Assembly (NCBI GenBank): GCA_001969505.1
Contig: LSSK01001263.1
Location: 1-33,887, forward strand
Direction of reading: 5' to 3'
Origin: Zancudomyces culisetae
Lineage: Eukaryota; Kickxellomycota; Harpellomycetes; Harpellales; Legeriomycetaceae
Length of the DNA stretch: 33,887 nucleotides
The position numbers and the translations under genes were made by a program. Under the pieces are notes generated by a model. It searched no databases. It was not told the DNA's origin and worked only from the letters and a program-made list of their open reading frames with translations. Positions 29,623 to 33,887 of this stretch are shown in pieces (position 1 is the first letter of the stretch; each line of letters begins with the position of its first letter).

Positions 29623-30636
29623 TTCTATAAACCCCACTACCTTGAATTGTATATGTTTAAATAGTGTTTTTGTTTGTTTGTTTTTTTGATTTTCTGCTTT
29701 TTAATATTTGGTTTCGATTTGGGTAAAATATTCTGGTTTTGTGATTCTTCACCAAATCATAAGCCCTCCTCACATCACTTTACAATGTGATTGATCAACT
29801 AAAAATACTGCGTATGAATAACTAACTCAACTCATATAACTTTTATTCCTCTACCCGTTTTTGCAGCATAGCACTTGCTCAGGGGATCCGGTTTGGCTGA
29901 AATAAAAAAAAGTAGTTATGTTATTTAAAAACATAGTAGAAAGCCTACATAATATCATCCCTCCTTTTTTTTTGGCTTGTTTAGTTCAAATAAACAGTTT
30001 TGGAAATTTTGTGAGAAAGTAGAAAAATACCCTACAACAACTGGTATACCTGCAGCTTATTTTTTTCCTTTTCAGGCTATGCTAGAATCTTATTCTGGAA
30101 CCAAGTAAGTGTATGGTTCAACACTGGCATAGGAGAATTTGCAAAATACAGGGATCTAAAGAAGACAACACCCGAATTTCCAAACATGCTCGGCTTTAGG
30201 TGCTGCCGCGTATTTTTTTTTGACGAATCTTTCAAGCTTCTCTAAACTCCGAACTTTCTTTTTAAATGATATAGAAATCGCTTCTGTTTTTTAAAAGTCA
30301 TTCTATAGCTGTTTATAGTTAGATAAAGACATTCTGTAAGAATAAGACTGAACTAGTGCTTAATACCAAGAAGAAGTAATACATTAGATTAAATTGCACT
30401 TTCTCTTAACAAAGCAGGTCAGCTAAACCACAGATATCATAATATTATCCTTCGTATCAAAGCACTATTAAATTCGTTGATGGTTTGTGTCCTGTACTGG
30501 TAAGTTCAGTGTTTCTGTATTTATTGTTTAATAGTATGTATATATTCGAATCGCATACTATCCTCCAAGCGTTTTTTTATAGTTTGTGCAAATACTATAT
30601 CACGATATTAGCTGTTAGTCACTAACAAGCTGCTAA
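29623..30636. other. Intergenic region between APC11 and the permease gene
   Basis: The two flanking genes diverge, so this holds both promoters. The region is AT-rich with one unusual protein-like segment at 30076-30245, listed separately. Another acceptor-like site (TAACTAACTC upstream of TTTTTGCAG at 29876) is followed by only about 13 open codons. Confidence 0.4.
30076..30245 (+). other. Candidate unassigned exon, 55 codons
   Basis: After a good acceptor (T-rich then TTTTCAG, ending at 30075), a stop-free frame encodes YARILFWNQVSVWFNTGIGE, then FAKYRDLKKTTPEFPNMLGF, and ends at TAA 30243. It has three aromatic-rich turns and codons less AT-biased than the surroundings. I found no ATG exon upstream that joins it, and recognise no family. 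A GTAAGT at 30104 could instead end a shorter exon. It may be the last exon of a small gene or chance. Confidence 0.3.
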
Positions 30637-31986
30637 ATGCATAAGAGTATGGATACTACAAGGAACAATCCTGATGTGAATCAGCTTCGAAAGCCATCAA
30701 TCAAAGTATATGATGACGTAAACCCCGGTCTTAGTATTTGCAATGATGTCGATACTCTTACTGATCCAGATCCAGGTCCAGGTCCAGAGCCAGAACCAGA
30801 TTGTGGATATGCCTGGATTATACTACTTGCCTCGTTTATAAGCAATGGTATTGTTCTCGGAAGCCTAAACGTATTTGTGTTGTTCTACAGCAAATACATC
30901 TCTGATATATTTGCGCACGAGAGTATTGTGTATATTTCGTGGATAGGAACACTGGCAATCTCATGTTCATTGACATTTACACTGTTTTCTGGACCACTGG
31001 CGTCATTTATAGGAATAAGAAACACTATGTTTCTTGGTGTAGCGTTATTGGGATTGGGATACATCGCTGCCTCTTTCTTTACAGAAGTATGGCATCTTAT
31101 TCTGACACAGGGCATATTGATAGGGCTGGGTACAGGTCTGATTTTTAACTTGACAATACTAGTAGTAACAATATGGTTTAATAAAAAAAGGAGCATCGCT
31201 ATAGGTATAGCCACATCTGGAGCATCCATAACCTCGCTAGTATTAAATCCCATTATTAAGCTATTAATGAATAGGGTAGGGATAGTATGGACGTTCAGAA
31301 TTCTTGGCGGTTCATATACTGTGATAGTTGGTATATGTGTCTCTGTTTTAAAACCAAGGATAAAGCTCAACATCGAACGATCTTTTATAAACTTGACCCT
31401 GTTGAAAAACCCATTTATGTTGTTTTATTGTGCCTCCTCATTCTTTATGGAGATCGGATTTGTTGCAACATTAATGTACTTTCCAAACTCCGCTTCGTAC
31501 AAAACAGGAAAAGATCTCGTGTCTACAGTGGTTCTAGTAAATAACTCGTGTATGTTTCTAGGCAAAATAATTATCAGTCTTGTGGGTAAAGAGATTGGAC
31601 AGGTACTTACGCTCTCATTAGCACATGCTGTTTGCGGATTGGCGATCGCTACAATGTGGTACTTAGGGGAAAACCTGGTAGTATTGTTTATGTTTATAGT
31701 GATATATGGACTCCTATGTACATCTATTCTGTGTTTGGGCCCAGCTATAATGTCCGCAATCTATACCAGCGAAGAGCTGAGTCAAGCCAACGCGCTTTGT
31801 TTTTTATCCCTAGGGTTGGGTGTTATTGTTGGGTCTCCAACAATTGGCAAGTTAATAGATGTTTATGATGATCGCGATGAGCACAAACTAGCGGCGATTT
31901 TTGGCTCATGTAGTTACTTTGTTTCTGTCTTTTTTCTTTTGCTCGGGATGTATGTGGCTAAAAAAAAATCCATCAGAATACCATAG
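30637..31986 (+). CDS. Major facilitator transporter, fungal monocarboxylate-permease-like (449 aa)
   Basis: Predicted polytopic membrane protein of the MCT/MCH branch of the major facilitator superfamily. Yeast relatives (Mch1-5, Esbp6) have varied or unknown substrates, so none is assigned. Seen: a hydrophilic N-terminus with a DPDPGPGPEPEP repeat (about residues 47-58), then DCGYAWIILLASF, the counterpart of the family's DGGYGWVV start of the first helix. About twelve hydrophobic segments follow, with GILIGLGTGLIFN in the fourth to fifth region, WFNKKRSIAIGIATSG (a family hallmark), a central loop near residues 237-255 and GPAIMSAIYTSEELSQANAL in the second half. It ends in a short basic tail. 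Single exon; the first ATG is used, and a second at 30649 is possible. Length is typical for the family. Confidence 0.85.
   Translation: MHKSMDTTRNNPDVNQLRKPSIKVYDDVNPGLSICNDVDTLTDPDPGPGPEPEPDCGYAWIILLASFISNGIVLGSLNVFVLFYSKYISDIFAHESIVYISWIGTLAISCSLTFTLFSGPLASFIGIRNTMFLGVALLGLGYIAASFFTEVWHLILTQGILIGLGTGLIFNLTILVVTIWFNKKRSIAIGIATSGASITSLVLNPIIKLLMNRVGIVWTFRILGGSYTVIVGICVSVLKPRIKLNIERSFINLTLLKNPFMLFYCASSFFMEIGFVATLMYFPNSASYKTGKDLVSTVVLVNNSCMFLGKIIISLVGKEIGQVLTLSLAHAVCGLAIATMWYLGENLVVLFMFIVIYGLLCTSILCLGPAIMSAIYTSEELSQANALCFLSLGLGVIVGSPTIGKLIDVYDDRDEHKLAAIFGSCSYFVSVFFLLLGMYVAKKKSIRIP
30764..30800 (+). repeat. Short hexamer-like repeat encoding Asp/Pro/Gly/Glu-Pro units
   Basis: Repeats of GATCCA, GGTCCA, GAGCCA and GAACCA encode alternating X-Pro pairs in the cytoplasmic N-terminus of the permease. 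A local slippage product. Confidence 0.7.
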
Positions 31987-32525
31987 ACTTTATTTGTATG
32001 ACCAAAAACCCTTCTTTTGCTTTTCTCAAGCGAAACTACTCACTTTCGAATACAAGAACGTTTATTGATTTACTTGATTGCTTTGTGGACGCATTCCATT
32101 TCTAACTGTGCTTTATTACTCTCAAAGACACCGTCTTTATAAGGCTATGTAAATGTGTCGGAATCAAATCCATAGTCTGTTTTAACGGACTCAGCACCTA
32201 TGACCCGGTTGCTAATGGTTGCAAACATGGAGTAACATCCTCCCCCCACTCAACACAAAAAAAAACGGAGAAAATATCATGTTGTTTCTCCATATTTGTT
32301 AATTTGAAAATACACTGAGAGATTTAAATTTTAATGTCTTATTATTGTATCAGAGTTATCAGCACTTCAACTCAAAGAGAGAAGTTTTTGCCGAATAAAG
32401 GTACCATAGCGTTATTCCCATTCAAGGAACAGACTCGGAGTAGAAAAAAAACTGAATATAAAGTCAGGTGCGGTACATAAAATCAAACAAACTGTTGAGA
32501 GAAAAGTACTGAAAACAGAGGAAAT
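31987..32525. other. Intergenic region between convergent permease and cofilin genes
   Basis: The genes converge, so this holds two 3' flanks. AT-rich, with no coding signal seen. Confidence 0.5.
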
Positions 32526-33134
32526 CTAACGCGAGCCACGAGTGAGCTTCTCGGTAATTGTTTTTTCGGAAATCTCGTCGTAATCTGTAGCCTGGATCTC
32601 TGAGGCAATTCCGTCAAGGCGTTTACAAAGAGCAAGTTTGCTAGAGGCATACAACATCTTCTTCTTTATTTTTGAAGTGTCTGGTATCCAGGAAATGAAA
32701 ACGAGCTTGTTTCGTTGTTGTCCAGCTACCTCATAGGCAAAATCGTAAACCGCAAATCTGCAATCATCGCTTGGGAGTTGGTTGATAAACTGGGTAAAGT
32801 CTTTCTCGGGTGACTCCTTCTCGACCTCGATTGTCTTGTCGTCTGCGGATATAACGAATAGAGCAAAGGTATTCTTTTTCTCCATCTTGATTCTATAGTA
32901 TGCTTTGATGCATTCGTCATCTACTGAAACACCACTCGACTATTTATTGAGATCCATAAAAAAATATTAGCCAGGCGACAATCACCCGTAAATATAAAAG
33001 TTAAAGAGAATTAATATATATTTCCAGGATTTCTTCTAGTGGGATTTTTTTTATAGTCAGTAAAACTATTACATTTCGGTTAAAAGCAGGAGCATCCGCA
33101 ATGGGGTAAAGATATCTCTGTATGTACTTACCAT
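32526..33134 (-). CDS. COF1: Cofilin / actin-depolymerizing factor, first exon is the ATG alone (138 aa)
   Basis: Binds and severs actin filaments and speeds their turnover. Exons: 33134-33132 (ATG only) and 32939-32526. The ATG is followed directly by GTAAGTACATA. The acceptor is AAATAG, and the joined protein begins MSSGVSVDDECIKAYYRIKM, the usual cofilin start with a regulatable N-terminal Ser. Seen: one ADF-H domain with DCRFAVYDFAYEV, NKLVFISWIPDTSKIKKKM, the actin-binding helix KMLYASSKLAL and a C-terminal SEKTITEKLTRG. The intron is 191 nt and has GGCTAAT about 30 nt before the acceptor. Length is close to yeast cofilin (143). An ATG-only reading of exon 2 would begin at 32885 and lose the first 18 residues of the fold. 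Confidence 0.92.
32940..33131 (-). other. Cofilin intron
   Basis: Donor GTAAGT immediately after the start codon, acceptor AATAAATAG, branch-like GGCTAAT. It contains part of a stop-free minus-strand frame that runs through exon 1 in a different phase. Confidence 0.85.
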
Positions 33135-33887
33135 TTTTAACTGTGAACTCTTTAGAAGAATATAAATTTGCTTTTAAGACTGTTGTTTTCAATTTGTATA
33201 AATCAAACAAGGTTGAATTTAATATTTTTGAAGCTTCAAATAAACAATGGAAACCTCAAAGTTTGAAAATAAAATGTTTTTTTATCCCCTTGGGTTTTAT
33301 GCACACTATGGTCATATTTTTGCAAGTAGTTTTTTTTCCTTTAATTGTGATTAGTGCTCTAATTTGGTTATTTGGGTTTGTTTGCTTTTTCTTTTTCTTT
33401 TACTTTTGCTTTTGCTTTTGCCTGCACCTTTATTTTTAGTTCACACTTTGCTGCCGCCATAGGTTTTCCTTGAAACTTTTCTTTTTCTTTGCAAAGAATT
33501 GAAAATCCAATTGATTCTGGCGCGACTTTTATTTTTTATTCTCATCCTTTTTCAATTCTTGGAAAAAGTATCGAGTTGCCTTCCATTTTCAAACTGTTCT
33601 GGATAATATTTGCGATTAATGCGTAAGTGAGTGGGGTTACAAAAATGTAAAATATATGTTGAGTTCATTTTTTTTGGAGTTTAATCTCAGCAAATCATAC
33701 AAAAGTTTAATAATCGGAGTTTTCATACTCAGGCAATTGGCTGAAAAAAAATTCTTGTGTTCTTTTATTTGATGCTTTACACTAAAGCTGGCAGTTGCTC
33801 GCTAGCATAGGGAAAGCAAAAACATGAAGGGAAAAAAGGTGCAGTATACACATATATGAGCAACAACAACCACTCACGCACACACCG
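33135..33887. other. Cofilin upstream region to window edge
   Basis: Probable cofilin promoter and leader. It includes a pyrimidine tract on the + strand at about 33381-33436 (CTTTTG and CTTTTT units), which is an AAAAGC-rich purine tract in the cofilin sense direction, with a few interruptions. No gene is seen up to the window end. Confidence 0.45.

Noticed and set aside
33122-33439. 105-codon + strand frame over the cofilin upstream region
   Set aside because: It overlaps the cofilin start and ends in a Phe/Cys-rich run produced by the pyrimidine tract.

Overview
The window looks like nuclear DNA of an ascomycete yeast-like fungus. It is AT-rich, its large genes are mostly intronless, and the introns it does have are short. 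Those introns carry GTAAGT-like donors, TAG or CAG acceptors, and in some cases a CTAAC or TACTAAC branch site close to the acceptor. The gene content points the same way: a CDC25-type Ras exchange factor, an Hsp104/ClpB-type disaggregase, FOL3-type dihydrofolate synthetase, an RSC-like BAH protein, VPS52, APC11, an MCH-type permease and cofilin. I cannot name a species.

Layout: 1-8306 is an unusually long gene-poor stretch with one possible short gene (881-1123), a small tandem repeat and two G11 tracts. A 1696-residue Ras exchange factor (8307-13397, +) follows, then a decayed LINE-type retrotransposon fragment (about 13.68-14.17 kb). Next come a small secreted, Kex2-site-bearing, Gly/Tyr-rich protein (15693-16112, +), a two-exon BAH chromatin protein (16550-17905, +) and a divergent Hsp100 protein whose frame is interrupted (20162-22895, +). 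The FOL3-type gene (23630-25333, +) converges on a seven-exon VPS52 gene (25373-28125, -). APC11 in three exons (28833-29622, -), a monocarboxylate-permease-like transporter (30637-31986, +) and cofilin with a first exon that is only the ATG (32526-33134, -) complete the window.

The genes are unrelated housekeeping and regulatory functions, not one pathway: Ras signalling, chromatin, protein disaggregation, folate synthesis, Golgi tethering, cell-cycle ubiquitination, transport and actin turnover. I see no operon, CRISPR array, rRNA or convincing tRNA.

The points most worth a second look are these. The Hsp100 protein has a first AAA module that has lost its catalytic motifs while the second is intact. 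That gene has a frame break at an A7 run, which could be a -1 shift, a 59-nt intron or a sequence error. A low-complexity block of about 135 residues sits inside the Ras-GEF catalytic domain. The secreted Gly/Tyr peptide precursor is distinctive. Hand-resolved splice structures for VPS52, APC11, cofilin and the BAH gene would be missed or broken by simple ORF calling.
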